32,509 nucleotides of DNA from Streptomyces sp. rh34 (GCF_002551245.1 NZ_NTGZ01000060.1:1-32509); one strand, 5' to 3'. Positions 14,453-22,812 are shown, counted from the first letter of the stretch. Translations and numbers: made by a program. Notes: a model not told the origin generated them from the sequence alone.

Positions 14453-16060
14453 TCACGGCTGGGAAGGGCTCGCCGAGTCACTGGTCCCCTCCCGCCTGCC
14501 GGCCCGCTGGGTGCAGGTCTCGTCGGTGGCGGGCAGCTTGCCGGTGGCCAGGTACCGGTTGACCCGGTTGTCGACGCAGACGTTCTCGTAAAGGCCGTAG
14601 ACCGCGTGCCGGTTGGCGTTCTTGAGGGTGAGCAGCTTGGAGCCGGGCAGCAGGCCGTGCAGCGCGACGGCCCCCGTGTGCGTGGTGCGCGGGTCTCCGG
14701 TGGCGGACACGATCAGCACCTTGGCGTCGCGCTTCACCTCGGTGGGCTCCTCGCGGGGCCGGTCCCAGAAGGCGCACGGACTTATGTTGTTCACCAGCGG
14801 CCCGAGGCGCGGGTGCGTGGCACGGCTCCCCTCGATGTCGCGCCAGTAGACCTCGGGGTCGCGCGGGGCGGCTACGTCCCCGCAGATGACCGCGGACTGC
14901 ACGCTGCCGTGGTGCGACTGCTCGCCGGTCGTCACGAGGCGGAGGATTCCCGCGAACTGCGGCGACAGTCGGGTTGGCTGCCCTGCCGCCGCCCGGTTCA
15001 GTGCGGACACCTGCTCACCGAGGGCCGCCCGGGACGCGTCGGTGTCGCTGTCGATCCCGGCGACGAGGACGAACGGGACCAGGGTGTCGTCGAGGTGGAA
15101 GGTGTTCGGGCCCGTGCCAACGGTGATCGGGCGGCGCGCGGATCGCTCGATGAGGCGGTCGATCGTGGCGAGGACCTGGTCGCGGGTGCGGCCGAGGTCA
15201 TAGGTGTCATCGCGGACGGCGGCCCACTCGGCCCAGTCGGCGAGCGCCTGCTCGTTCTCGCCGGCGGCCTCCCGCAGCAACCGGGGGCCGAACCTGCGCG
15301 GATCGATGGCGCCGTCCAGGACCATGCGGTCGGTGCGGCCCGGGAACATCTGGGTGTAGACGGTGCCCAGATAGGTGCCGTACGAATAGCCGAAGTAGGA
15401 GATCTTCCGCTCGCCGAGCGCCCCGCGGATGACGTCCATGTCGCGGGCCGTGTTGCGGGTGCTGACGTGCGGCAGCACGGTGGCGTCGGTGGCACGGCAC
15501 TTGGCGGCCAGGTCCTTCTGGAGGACGACCTGGCGCTCGAAGGCCGCCCGGTCGAGGCCGGCCGAGGAAAGCGTGGTGCCGACGGGCCAGCCGCAGTCCA
15601 GTGGGGTGCTGCGGCCGACGAAGCGAGGGTCGAAACCGACGATGTCGTATCGCGGTCCCGTCTCCTTCATCCAGGCGTGGAACTCCGGCGGGGATGCGAA
15701 AGCGGTGCCGCCGGGGCCGCCGTTGTTGAGCAGGATCGAACCGACGCGGTGGCGGGTGTCGGTGGCTTTGAGCCGGGATACAGCGACGGTGACCGTACGT
15801 CCCCGGGGGGCGGTGTAGTCGAGCGGCACGGTGACGTCCGTGCACTGCACGCCGGCCGCGTCCAGCCCACGGCCCACGGTGTCGTCCGGGCCATCGGCGC
15901 AGCTGCCCCAGCTCAGTCGCTGGTTGTAGTAACGGTCGAGGCCGGAGGCGTGCTTCGGCTTGCTGGGGACCGCCGTGGCCGTGGCGGGGGCGGCCCCGAG
16001 GCAGACGGCGAGGGCGAGGCCCACCGCCGAAGCGCGGCACAGGGCCGATGCGGCGGTCAT
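14453..16060 (-). CDS. Secreted alpha/beta hydrolase, S33 tripeptidyl aminopeptidase-like (TAP-like C-terminus)
   Basis: This 535-aa protein starts at ATG 16060, eight bases after GAGGAG; a GTG at 16063 is also usable. A hydrophobic signal peptide (about 8-32, ALAVCLGAAPATATA) sends it out of the cell. The nucleophile is Ser226 in GYSYGTYLG, the acid is probably Asp456 in SATGDPRTTH, and the base is probably His485 in NANRHAVYG. LNNGGPGGTAF forms the oxyanion loop. These are the features of the secreted Streptomyces peptidase family that includes tripeptidyl aminopeptidase. Cysteines at 156, 188, 393, 429, 495 and 516 would fit disulfides after export. It probably trims peptides outside the cell, but the specificity is unknown. 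Confidence 0.88.
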   Translation of the reverse strand: MTAASALCRASAVGLALAVCLGAAPATATAVPSKPKHASGLDRYYNQRLSWGSCADGPDDTVGRGLDAAGVQCTDVTVPLDYTAPRGRTVTVAVSRLKATDTRHRVGSILLNNGGPGGTAFASPPEFHAWMKETGPRYDIVGFDPRFVGRSTPLDCGWPVGTTLSSAGLDRAAFERQVVLQKDLAAKCRATDATVLPHVSTRNTARDMDVIRGALGERKISYFGYSYGTYLGTVYTQMFPGRTDRMVLDGAIDPRRFGPRLLREAAGENEQALADWAEWAAVRDDTYDLGRTRDQVLATIDRLIERSARRPITVGTGPNTFHLDDTLVPFVLVAGIDSDTDASRAALGEQVSALNRAAAGQPTRLSPQFAGILRLVTTGEQSHHGSVQSAVICGDVAAPRDPEVYWRDIEGSRATHPRLGPLVNNISPCAFWDRPREEPTEVKRDAKVLIVSATGDPRTTHTGAVALHGLLPGSKLLTLKNANRHAVYGLYENVCVDNRVNRYLATGKLPATDETCTQRAGRREGTSDSASPSQP

Positions 16061-16130
16061 CACGAGGTCTCCTCGGGGCGCTGGGCGTGGGGCGTTGCGG
16101 TCGGGGGTGCCGGTCGAATGTCTCTCACCT

Positions 16131-16442
16131 GTCAGACGCTAGGCGGAACGGCCGGTCTCCTCACTACAGTTGGCCCCCCAGTTCCGAGGGGGTAACCCCC
16201 ACCCGGTGCGGCTCCGGGAAGTTGGGCAGTGCGAGCCGTTCGGGCGGCCGGAAGGCAGGCTCTCGCCGGCTCTCCCGCCAGGGCGGCGCGCAGGGCCGCT
16301 CGGATGCCCGCGCACCCGGCACCTGCCCGCTCGCCGAGAGCCCGCCCGTGGCCGGGGCCCGGTGGACACGAGCCCGTCCGGGCGCCCTTCGCACGTCGAC
16401 CGGCGCGTGGCCGGTGTGCCAGGGCATGGTGAGGGCTGCAGA
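16131..16442. other. Intergenic stretch with no supported gene
   Basis: This 312-bp stretch separates the S33 peptidase gene from the SMI1/KNR4 gene. Short open frames occur on both strands, but all are low-complexity Pro/Arg/Gly strings with no motifs and no ribosome sites. It presumably holds the peptidase promoter; no clear boxes were found. Confidence 0.5.
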
Positions 16443-16463
16443 CCGAGACGGATATCGTCTCGG
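16443..16463. promoter_or_regulatory. Perfect 8-5-8 inverted repeat ending one base before an ATG
   Basis: CCGAGACG (16443-16450), five bases gatat, CGTCTCGG (16456-16463). It overlaps the TATCGT -10 candidate, and the ATG starts at 16465, so a bound dimer would block both promoter and start. It is operator-like. Confidence 0.6.
16453..16458 (+). promoter_or_regulatory. Putative -10 box for the SMI1/KNR4 gene
   Basis: TATCGT fits TANNNT and ends six bases before the ATG at 16465. No ribosome site is seen, so a leaderless transcript is likely. It lies inside the inverted repeat. Confidence 0.5.
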
Positions 16464-16464
16464 C

Positions 16465-17193
16465 ATGACACATGAGTTCGATCTTGCCGCCTTCCTCGGT
16501 GACGGCGTCAGGAAGCGCGGCGGCGCTTGGAACTTCATCCGAGGCTTCGCTGGGCATTGGGCCAGCCCTCTGGAGAACGCCGATGGGTGGTCAGCGGCCG
16601 AGCTGGCCGCAGCCGAGGAGAGGCTCGGAGTGCGGCTGCCGGCTGTGTTGCGTGAGGCATATCTGCTGTTCGGGCGCCGCCGGGATCTGACCAGCAACTA
16701 CGACGTTCTCCTCGGCCCTGCCGAGCTCTATGTGGATGACGCCGGGGAAGCTCTGGTCTTCCGGCATGAGAATCAAGGCGCGGCATCCTGGGGCATCCTC
16801 CTCGACGGACTCCAGGATGACGACCCTGCGGTGTTCAGCCGGACTGATCTGGTGGACAAGAGCGCTGAGCGATGGGAAGGCTGGATGGAGCGCCTTTCCC
16901 TGTGCTTCGTCGAGATCGTCCTGGCCGAATCCCTGCATGCCGATGAAGAACTCTGCGACTTCCTCGACGCGGATGAGTCCGACGTCGCGTTGCTGGAAGA
17001 GAACTTCGTCCGGCTGCCGTTCCCGGTGTATCCCATGGGTGATGAGGAAAACGGGAGCCGGTGGTTCCTGGGCCAGGACGCCCTGCTGCGCGACGACGCG
17101 GGCGCAGCCATTTCTACCCGTGGCAGGACGGCAGAAGACCTCGACCGCGTTCGTGGCCTGATCCCGGGGGACTGGCTCAACGACTGTCACTGA
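16465..17193 (+). CDS. SMI1/KNR4 (SUKH) family protein
   Basis: This 242-aa protein has a SUKH-type domain. The helix-strand start SAAELAAAEERLGVRLPAVL is typical, followed by REAYLLFGRRRDLTSNYDVLLGP, with the conserved acidic FRHENQGAASWGI near 95-110 and WEGWMERL. SUKH proteins are best known as immunity proteins that bind polymorphic toxins, and some act in other protein complexes. No toxin gene is adjacent, so it looks like an orphan immunity or decoy gene. The codons are less extreme in GC than in region 1, which fits acquisition by transfer. ATG 16465 is chosen because the promoter-like box and the homology both point to it; no ribosome site was found. Convergent with the MerR gene. Confidence 0.75.
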   Translation: MTHEFDLAAFLGDGVRKRGGAWNFIRGFAGHWASPLENADGWSAAELAAAEERLGVRLPAVLREAYLLFGRRRDLTSNYDVLLGPAELYVDDAGEALVFRHENQGAASWGILLDGLQDDDPAVFSRTDLVDKSAERWEGWMERLSLCFVEIVLAESLHADEELCDFLDADESDVALLEENFVRLPFPVYPMGDEENGSRWFLGQDALLRDDAGAAISTRGRTAEDLDRVRGLIPGDWLNDCH

Positions 17194-17326
17194 CCACAAG
17201 GGAGCCACAGCGGCCAGGCTGTGGAGGCTGTAGTCGGCCCGGAGAGCGCTGTTCGACCCGAGCGCGGGTGGTGGCGAGTCGGTAGGCACCGGACAGGTCG
17301 GGGCCCCGCCCCTCGCGACGGGTCGA

Positions 17327-17683
17327 TCAGTCCCGCACCACGTTCGCCGCGGTCACATTCTCGATCACGTGGCCGAGTTTGGTCTGGGCCCGGGTCAGGT
17401 CCTGGATGCGTGCGGCGATGCGGTCGCGTTCGATGATGAGCCGGTCGAGCATGGCGGGGGTCGCGACACCGGTGCTCACGCACGGCAGGAGGTCGACGAC
17501 GGTACGGCTGGAGAGGCCGGCCGCGAAGAGGTCCTGGATGAGCTGGACCCGCTCCAGGGCTTCGTCGGGATAGTCACGCTGCCCACCGGGCGTCCGCGCC
17601 GATTCCAGGAGCCGCTGTTCCTCGTAGTACCGCAGGGCCCGCACGCTGACCCCTGACCGCCTGGCGAGCTGTCCGATGCGCAT
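17327..17683 (-). CDS. MerR family transcriptional regulator
   Basis: This 118-aa protein opens with the classic MerR winged-helix pattern, MRIGQLARRSGVSVRALRYY, followed by EEQRLLESARTPGGQRDYPD, where the Tyr-Tyr and Gly-Gly-Gln-Arg-Asp-Tyr residues are characteristic. Residues about 75-115 form the coiled-coil dimer helix. One cysteine, in LLPCVSTG, lies where ligand or redox sensing could occur, but no metal motif is seen. ATG 17683 is preferred; GGAGGGAG lies somewhat far upstream. The gene is divergent from the oxidoreductase stump. The dyad operator at 17711-17730 lies between them, so it probably once controlled that enzyme and itself. Confidence 0.88.
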   Translation of the reverse strand: MRIGQLARRSGVSVRALRYYEEQRLLESARTPGGQRDYPDEALERVQLIQDLFAAGLSSRTVVDLLPCVSTGVATPAMLDRLIIERDRIAARIQDLTRAQTKLGHVIENVTAANVVRD

Positions 17684-17710
17684 GACGCAGGTCACTCCCT
17701 CCCCGCTCAT

Positions 17711-17730
17711 ACCTCACATTGACGTCAGGT
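17711..17730. promoter_or_regulatory. MerR-type dyad operator
   Basis: The arms ACCTCAC (17711-17717) and GTCAGGT (17724-17730) pair with one mismatch, 6 bp apart, between the MerR gene and the oxidoreductase stump. A TTGACG at 17719-17724 overlaps the dyad. The layout is that of MerR targets; the -10 was not resolved. Confidence 0.6.
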
Positions 17731-17747
17731 TCAGGCTAGCAATACCA

Positions 17748-17771
17748 GCCCCCGGGGCCGGCCCCGGGGGC
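17748..17771. repeat. Perfect 24-bp palindrome at a truncation junction
   Basis: A GC-only perfect palindrome whose half-site is GCCCCCGGGGCC. It sits between the MerR operator and the first recognisable codons of the oxidoreductase remnant, and could fold as two identical hairpin arms. Confidence 0.8.
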
Positions 17772-17774
17772 CGA

Positions 17775-18098
17775 TCGAACCTCACCGCTCTCGCTCCGCA
17801 CGGCGTCGACATCGCGCTCGACACGGCGGCCTCCGGCTCGCTGGACCATCTCGTCGCGATCACGGGCGACCCGAAGCGCGTCGCGACGGTCGCCGACCAC
17901 GCGGGCGGGCAGCGCCTGGGCACGCACGTGGTCAACGCCGAGAACGACTCCGCTCTCCTGTCCGCAGCCGCGGAACTGGGCCGGCAAGGCCGCTACACAC
18001 CCCGCATCGAAGAGGCCTACCCCCTGGAGCGGATCGCCGACGCCCACGCGCACGCCGAGCGCGGACGCACCCGAGGCAAGATCGTGATCTCCATTTGA
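17775..18098 (+). pseudogene. C-terminal remnant of a zinc-independent MDR oxidoreductase (quinone oxidoreductase-like)
   Basis: From about 17775 the frame reads LTALAPHGVDIALDTAASGS, then DHLVAITGDPKRVATVADHA, and ends YPLERIADAHAHAERGRTRG, KIVISI, TGA at 18096-18098. This is the last third of an NADP-dependent medium-chain dehydrogenase. It includes the typical C-terminal block in which LERIADAHAHAE and the GKIVI strand close the fold. The N-terminal catalytic domain and nucleotide-binding Gly motif are missing. The frame is continuous upstream through the MerR operator to an ATG at 17676, but that part is not homologous. The gene is probably inactive, its promoter fused to the tail by a deletion. 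Confidence 0.8.
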
Positions 18099-18217
18099 AC
18101 AGGCCGATCTGTATCCGAACAGGCCGGCGAGGTAGGTACCCCGCAACGTAACGACCCTGCGTGGTGAGCGGTCCGCCCGCACGAAGCAGGCCGCCTGACT
18201 GGGCCCCGGGCGCTCGC

Positions 18218-18463
18218 TCAGCCTTGGGCTGCGTACGCGAGGAAGTGGGTCCAGGCGGTCGGGGCGAGGGCGAGCTGCGGGCTCTCCTCGATCTTGGAGT
18301 CGCGGACGTGGACGGTGGAGGGGCAGGCGGCGACCTCGACGCATGAGTCCCCGGAGCCGCTGCTGTGGCTCGACTTGTGCCACTCCATCGCGACCTCGAC
18401 GCACGAGTCTCCCGAGCTGCCGCTGTAGCTGCTCTTGAACCAGGCCAGGGGTGTGGTGCTCAT
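18218..18463 (-). CDS. DUF397 protein with duplicated motif
   Basis: This 81-aa protein begins FKSSYSGSSGDSCVEVA and then WHKSSHSSGSGDSCVEVA, so the DUF397 opening motif occurs twice in tandem, followed by the normal ending, VHVRDSKIEESPQLALAP. A usual DUF397 protein is about 60-65 residues with one copy. DUF397 proteins are small partners of XRE regulators in Streptomyces development loci (abaA/whiJ type). The ATG at 18463 overlaps the TGA of the XRE gene as ATGA and has GAGGAG upstream, so translation is coupled. The family call is firm; the consequence of the duplication is unknown. Confidence 0.88.
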   Translation of the reverse strand: MSTTPLAWFKSSYSGSSGDSCVEVAMEWHKSSHSSGSGDSCVEVAACPSTVHVRDSKIEESPQLALAPTAWTHFLAYAAQG

Positions 18464-19338
18464 CTCGCTCCTCGCATCCGCCGCATCAGGCTCTTGGAGT
18501 CGTCCAACGAGAGAGCCTGTGAACGCATACTGGCACACCGCATCTGGATGACGCTGACCACTTTGGGGTCGGAGACGAACTGCCCGTGCTCCTGCCCTTC
18601 CAGGTAGCCCAACCACTGGTGTTCCGGAGTCTCCAGCAACTGCATGGGTCCGTCGATGGCCGCGTGGTGATGCCGTACCAACGGCATGATCTGGATCTCC
18701 ACATTGCGCAGCTCGGACAGGTCGAGGATGTGGTCGATCAGCTCCCTGGTGACCTCCTCGCCGCCCAATTCCCGTAGGAACAAGTGCTCTTCCAGAATGA
18801 AACTGAACGCGATGTTGGGCCGGTTCCGCAGGAGTTGCTGGCGCTCCAGCCGAGCCGCGAGCCGCGCCTCGATCTGCTCGTCGTCGAGTGGCGGCAGCCG
18901 GTCCGCGAACAGCGTCCGCGCGTAGGCCGGCGTCTGCAACAGCCCCGGAATCAACCGGCACTCGTACGTGTACAGGCTCAGCGCCCCCAGTTCCAGCTGC
19001 GCCCACTGCCGGAACCAGCTCGCCAGCCCTTTCCGCCGCGTCAGGTGCTTTGCCGCGGCCAGAATCACGCCGAACGCGTCGAGCAGGCTGTCCGCGCGCT
19101 CCGCGAAGTCCGGAGGCGGGAGCCGCCGGCCCTGCTCGATGGAGGCAACGGTCTCCAGTGAGTATCCGACGAGCGGGGCGAACTGCTCCTGTGTCAGCCG
19201 CGCCCGCTTGCGGAAGGTCTTGACCACCTCTCCGAACATCTTGAGGATGTACTGCGGTTCGGGTTCGGCGCTGCGGCCGCCGCCGTTGCCGAAAGTCCCG
19301 TACGTGGTGCTGTCGATGCCGTCCGTGCCGTGCGTCAT
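18460..19338 (-). CDS. XRE family transcriptional regulator with DUF5753
   Basis: This 292-aa protein has an N-terminal XRE helix-turn-helix at about 35-76 (RARLTQEQFAPLVGYSLETV, then ASIEQGRRLPPPDF). The large C-terminal DUF5753 region (about 105-285) contains TYECRLIPGLLQTPAYARTL, FILEEHLFLRELGG and QIMPLVRHHHAAIDG. This is the standard Streptomyces WhiJ/AbaA-like regulator architecture. With the DUF397 gene immediately downstream and the ATPase divergent, it makes an abaA-like unit; such proteins are thought to act as developmental or secondary-metabolism repressors. ATG 19338 has GGGAGGTAG upstream. The DUF5753 fold probably senses a protein or small-molecule partner. Confidence 0.93.
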   Translation of the reverse strand: MTHGTDGIDSTTYGTFGNGGGRSAEPEPQYILKMFGEVVKTFRKRARLTQEQFAPLVGYSLETVASIEQGRRLPPPDFAERADSLLDAFGVILAAAKHLTRRKGLASWFRQWAQLELGALSLYTYECRLIPGLLQTPAYARTLFADRLPPLDDEQIEARLAARLERQQLLRNRPNIAFSFILEEHLFLRELGGEEVTRELIDHILDLSELRNVEIQIMPLVRHHHAAIDGPMQLLETPEHQWLGYLEGQEHGQFVSDPKVVSVIQMRCASMRSQALSLDDSKSLMRRMRGAR

Positions 19339-19491
19339 GTACGGCTACCTCCCCGTGCGCCTGTCCTGGTCCGCGACCCGTCCATGCTCACGGAACGTGA
19401 CCCGTACCGTCTACCTTTCGCGCCCGTACGCTCACGCAGCGTACGAGTTGCTGACCTGGTGAGGAGGGGGCGAGGCCCGAAATCTGGGGCC

Positions 19492-19953
19492 ATGGAAGCA
19501 CTCACGAAGGCCCAACCAGAGGTAACCGTACGTGTGTTCAAGCGTCAATTCGACGCGGATCCACACGGTGCCCGGCTCGCCCGCCGCGTCGGGCTGCACA
19601 AGCTGCACACCTGGGGCATCCCGTACCTCAGTGACGCCTCGGAGTCGGCGGCCCTGATCATCGGCGAGCTGACAGCCAACGCTGCGACCCACGGCCGCGT
19701 CCCCGACCGCGACTTCGAACTGCGTCTGTCGCACCTGCCCGGCGACCCGGAAACGCCCGGCCTCCTGCGGATCGAGGTGTCCGACACCCGCGGTGAGTGC
19801 CGCCCGCCCGGCCCCGGCGAGATCACCGCGCCCGAGGACAGCTCCGACAGCGGGCGCGGGCTGCTGATCGTGGACGCCCTGGCCGACCGCTGGACGGTCC
19901 TGGACCGTAACCCGGGCAAGACGGTCCGGGCGGAGCTGGACCTGCTGTACTGA
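19492..19953 (+). CDS. ATP-binding protein, anti-sigma-factor-like (HATPase_c)
   Basis: This 153-aa protein has the GHKL ATPase fold of serine-kinase anti-sigma factors. The N box is ELTANAATHG near 58-67, the G1 box is DTRGECRPP near 98-106, and SGRGLLIVDALADRW near 120-134 is the G2 region. There is no histidine-kinase dimer domain. In Streptomyces such proteins bind sigma factors or anti-anti-sigma partners, and they commonly neighbour XRE/DUF397 genes. ATG 19492 is preferred because the protein begins directly with conserved residues; the ribosome site is weak (GGGG). Its divergence from the XRE gene suggests shared control. Confidence 0.88.
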   Translation: MEALTKAQPEVTVRVFKRQFDADPHGARLARRVGLHKLHTWGIPYLSDASESAALIIGELTANAATHGRVPDRDFELRLSHLPGDPETPGLLRIEVSDTRGECRPPGPGEITAPEDSSDSGRGLLIVDALADRWTVLDRNPGKTVRAELDLLY

Positions 19954-20054
19954 GGGGTTCGACGCTTCCGGCGCTGGGTGACTCGGTGACCGACGAGGTC
20001 GGCGAAAATGAAGGTGTAGCCGAAAAAGCTGATCAAGAAGTGGCGGGAAACCTG

Positions 20055-20105
20055 CGAAGCTCCTGGCGGCGGACTTGGATGCGCATCCGCTTGCCAGGAG
20101 CTTCG
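20055..20105 (+). terminator. Terminator after the ATPase gene
   Basis: CGAAGCTCCTGGC (20055-20067) pairs perfectly with GCCAGGAGCTTCG (20093-20105), a 13-bp stem, and is followed by tcgttttc. It lies 100 bp after the ATPase stop and is a good intrinsic terminator. Confidence 0.8.
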
Positions 20106-20166
20106 TCGTTTTCTGTGCCGCACTTACTTGCCGACGCCGTGGTGCTGCCGTCGGGTCGTAAGGGGC

Positions 20167-20565
20167 TCAGGTCGCTTCAGTCGGTGGTGGTGAATGGAGT
20201 GCATGATATTGCCCGTACATGCTGGCCAGCGCCATCACGTCATCCCGCACCGTCAGAAACTCGTGCAGCAGAGAGAGGAGTAGCTGTACAGCTTCTTTCT
20301 CTTGCTGCGAATCCATGTTGCTCAGCTTGTTCCGACCCCACCCTTCGGCATGGGGGAGTGCCTCGTCAAGGACGAGTGCCTGCCATCCGAAGCTGGTGCA
20401 TTCGCCCCTGCGCACGACCAGCCACTCGGTGAATCCGCGCAACAGTCCACCCGAGCGGGCCTCATTGAATCCGATGAGAAACATGACCGCATCTCCGTAA
20501 GAGCCCCCGAGGCCGTAGATCCCGGGCCGGGCTCTGACACTTTCGATGAAATCTCTGTCACTCAC
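20167..20565 (-). CDS. Putative immunity protein of the adjacent toxin remnant
   Basis: This 132-aa protein starts at GTG 20565, preceded by AGGGGC, and begins MSDRDFIESVRARPGIYGLG, then SYGDAVMFLIGFNEARSGGL. Its N-terminus resembles proteins of polymorphic toxin loci that open with an MSDxxFI helix and a GIYG loop, and a mixed alpha/beta body follows. I do not recognise a named immunity family. The start lies only 8 bp after the toxin-fragment stop and on the same strand, which is the usual position of an immunity gene. GC content is visibly lower than in flanking core genes, in keeping with toxin-tip modules. The function is inferred from context. Confidence 0.6.
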   Translation of the reverse strand: MSDRDFIESVRARPGIYGLGGSYGDAVMFLIGFNEARSGGLLRGFTEWLVVRRGECTSFGWQALVLDEALPHAEGWGRNKLSNMDSQQEKEAVQLLLSLLHEFLTVRDDVMALASMYGQYHALHSPPPTEAT

Positions 20566-20573
20566 GAGTGCCC

Positions 20574-21731
20574 CTAGAAGCCGAAATCGATGATGTCACC
20601 GTACTGCCATCGGGACTTGTACTCCGGAATCGACTCCCCAGCCTTCGGAGTGAAAGCGTCATAGACTCGCCCGTTCAGCACCACGACGACATGGTAGCTG
20701 TTGTTCCAGAAGTCGGTGTCCTGTTCGCGGTACTTGCCAAAGTACGGTCCCGCCGGGCCAAACCAGACGATCTTGCCGTCGCCGAGATTGTCACGGATCC
20801 TCTCCGCGCATGCCTGACAGTCACCCGGACCGGAGGTGATCTTTGATTTATCTCGGGGAAGCCCGGGAATGTTGTGCGTTCCGCAGGGGAGATCCGCGGA
20901 CGAGGCGGAAGCAGTGCGCAGGGCGGACCTGCTAGCAATCTTGCAGCCGCGCTTCAGGAGCTTGAGTGCGTCGTACGACTTCTTCAGCGCTTTGACCTTG
21001 GCTCCGACGAGGACTTCTCCTACGAGAGTGGCGCAGCTGGAGAAGTCCTTGTTCTGGAGGCACGCTTCGAGCTCGCCGAGGCCGATGAACTCCTTGGTGA
21101 CATCCATCGACTTGTCCAGCGCGTCACCGATTTCTCGGCCGTGTTCGAGGATTTGGCGATTGACCGGGGACTGCCTGCACCAGCGGACGTACTCGTACGG
21201 ATCGCAGGGGATGATGCCCTGCCCGCACCGGTACAACTGTCTGGCCCGCAGGCCGTCCTCGTTCCTCTCCTTCTCCTCGACAGCGGCCTTGCGCCGGGCC
21301 TCTTCCTCCTGCCGCTTCTTCGTGACCGCGATGACGAACGCCTCGGTGGACGCCGTGATCGCTGCCGCCGCGTCCTTGCCCGCGGCGATCGCCGACTTCC
21401 GGGCCTCGTCGGCGGAGTACCAGGCGCCGGCCGCGTGAACCTGGGCCATCTCCGAGGACAGCGTGGCGTCGGCTGCCGAACTCGCGGCATCGGTCGCGGC
21501 GATGTCCGCACTCTTCGCGGCGTTGGTGGCGGTCTTGGCGGACGCGGCTGCGCTGGCCGCGGAGGCTTCGGCGTCCTTGGCGTGCTGTGCCGCCTCGTCG
21601 GCGTAACCCTTCGCCTTGGTCGCGGAGGCGTTGGCCTTCTCCGCCCATTCATTGGCCTCGGCGGCTGCCTTGCGGGCAGTGGCGGCAACCTTCTGGGCGG
21701 TCTGCGCGTTCTTCTGCGCGGTGGCGGCGAT
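20574..21731 (-). pseudogene. 5'-truncated polymorphic toxin with papain-like C-terminal domain
   Basis: The frame is open from after a TAG at 21732-21734 to TAG at 20574-20576, with no proper start (an ATG at 21449 has no usable ribosome site). The first part is alanine-rich coiled-coil repeats (KNAQTAQKVAATARKAAAEA), as in the ALF-type stalks of actinobacterial secreted toxins. The tip reads GPGDCQACAERIRDNLGDGK, WNNSYHVVVVLNGRVYDAFT, WQYGDIIDFGF. Counting from the ATG at 21449, Cys211 (or Cys214), His253 and Asp264 match a papain-fold triad of the type used by toxin deamidases or peptidases. The export and N-terminal parts are lost, so it is likely non-functional or a silent tip cassette. 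The triad is inferred from pattern, not structure. Confidence 0.7.
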
Positions 21732-21756
21732 CTACGCCGCGTCGGCGATCAGCTAG

Positions 21757-22812
21757 GAACGCGGCAACGTCACCGTCCTGACCGGCAGCGGCCAACTCAC
21801 CCAGGGCGACTACTTCACCACCGCCGACAGTGACCCCCGCAACCCCAGCAAGGCACGCCTGGGGACAGCCGTCGCGATGGGCGACATCACCGGCGACGGC
21901 CTGGATGACGTCGTCGGCGTCGGCCTCGGCTCCGCCGGGTCGGGCGGCTGGCTGGTCTGGCGCGACAGCGCCACCAACAAGGCGACCACCCTGCGCCTCA
22001 CCTTCGAAGACCTCAACCATGTCGATGTCGCGGCAGGGGACTTCAACGGCGACGGATTCGACGACGTCGCCGTCACCACCGTCGACCGCTACGGCCAGGC
22101 ACGCGCCTACGAATACCCCAGCGCCGGCCCGGCCGGGCTCACCCACGCCATGGCGATCCAGATGGGCGCCGGCCGCACCATCGACGCCGGAGACATCAAC
22201 CAGGACGGCCGCGACGACATCGTCATCGGCCAACCCGCCCCCGCCGAAGCAGCTCCTGCCTACGGTGGCACCACCGGCGGGCAGGTCACCGTCAAACTCG
22301 GCCAGGACTACGGCCTCTACTACCGCGGCCACACCACCACCATCAGCCAGTCCACCCCCGACGTGCCCGGAGAGTCCGAGGAAGGCGACGCCATGGGCAC
22401 CTCGGTCGCCCTGCATGACCTCGACGGCGACAACACCCTCGACATCGTCACAGGTCTCCCCGGCCAGGACTCCACCGTGTCCACCGTCACCAGTGCCGAC
22501 GCCGGAAGCGCCCTCCTGTTGAACCTCGCGACCACTCCGGACGGCATCGCGCTCAAGAGCGCCACCGGCCTCAGCCAGGGCACCGGCGGCATCGGAGGCG
22601 GCGGCGAGACCGGCGACCATCTCGGCACCGCGGTCACGGCAGGCGACTTCCCCGGAAACGGCACCACCGGCCTTGTCCTCGGAGCCGCGGGCGAGAACAA
22701 CGGAGACGGCACCACCATCCACCGCACAGCTACCGGCACCGCCTCGTTCCTCGGTAAAGGCATCGTGGGAGCCCCTACCGGGAGCCGACTCGGCAGCGTC
22801 CTCACATCCTGA
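21757..22812 (+). pseudogene. 5'-truncated FG-GAP (integrin-like) repeat protein
   Basis: The frame opens just after a TAG at 21754-21756 and runs to TGA at 22810-22812, about 351 codons with no proper start; the first ATG is at 21877. It contains several FG-GAP/Ca-binding blocks: GDITGDGLDDVVGVGLG, GDFNGDGFDDVAVT, GDINQDGRDDIVIGQP, HDLDGDNTLDIVTGLPG and GDFPGNGTTGLVLGAAGE. These form a beta-propeller in secreted Streptomyces surface proteins. The signal peptide and first blades are missing. It meets the toxin remnant head to head, so both lost their 5' ends. Confidence 0.8.
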
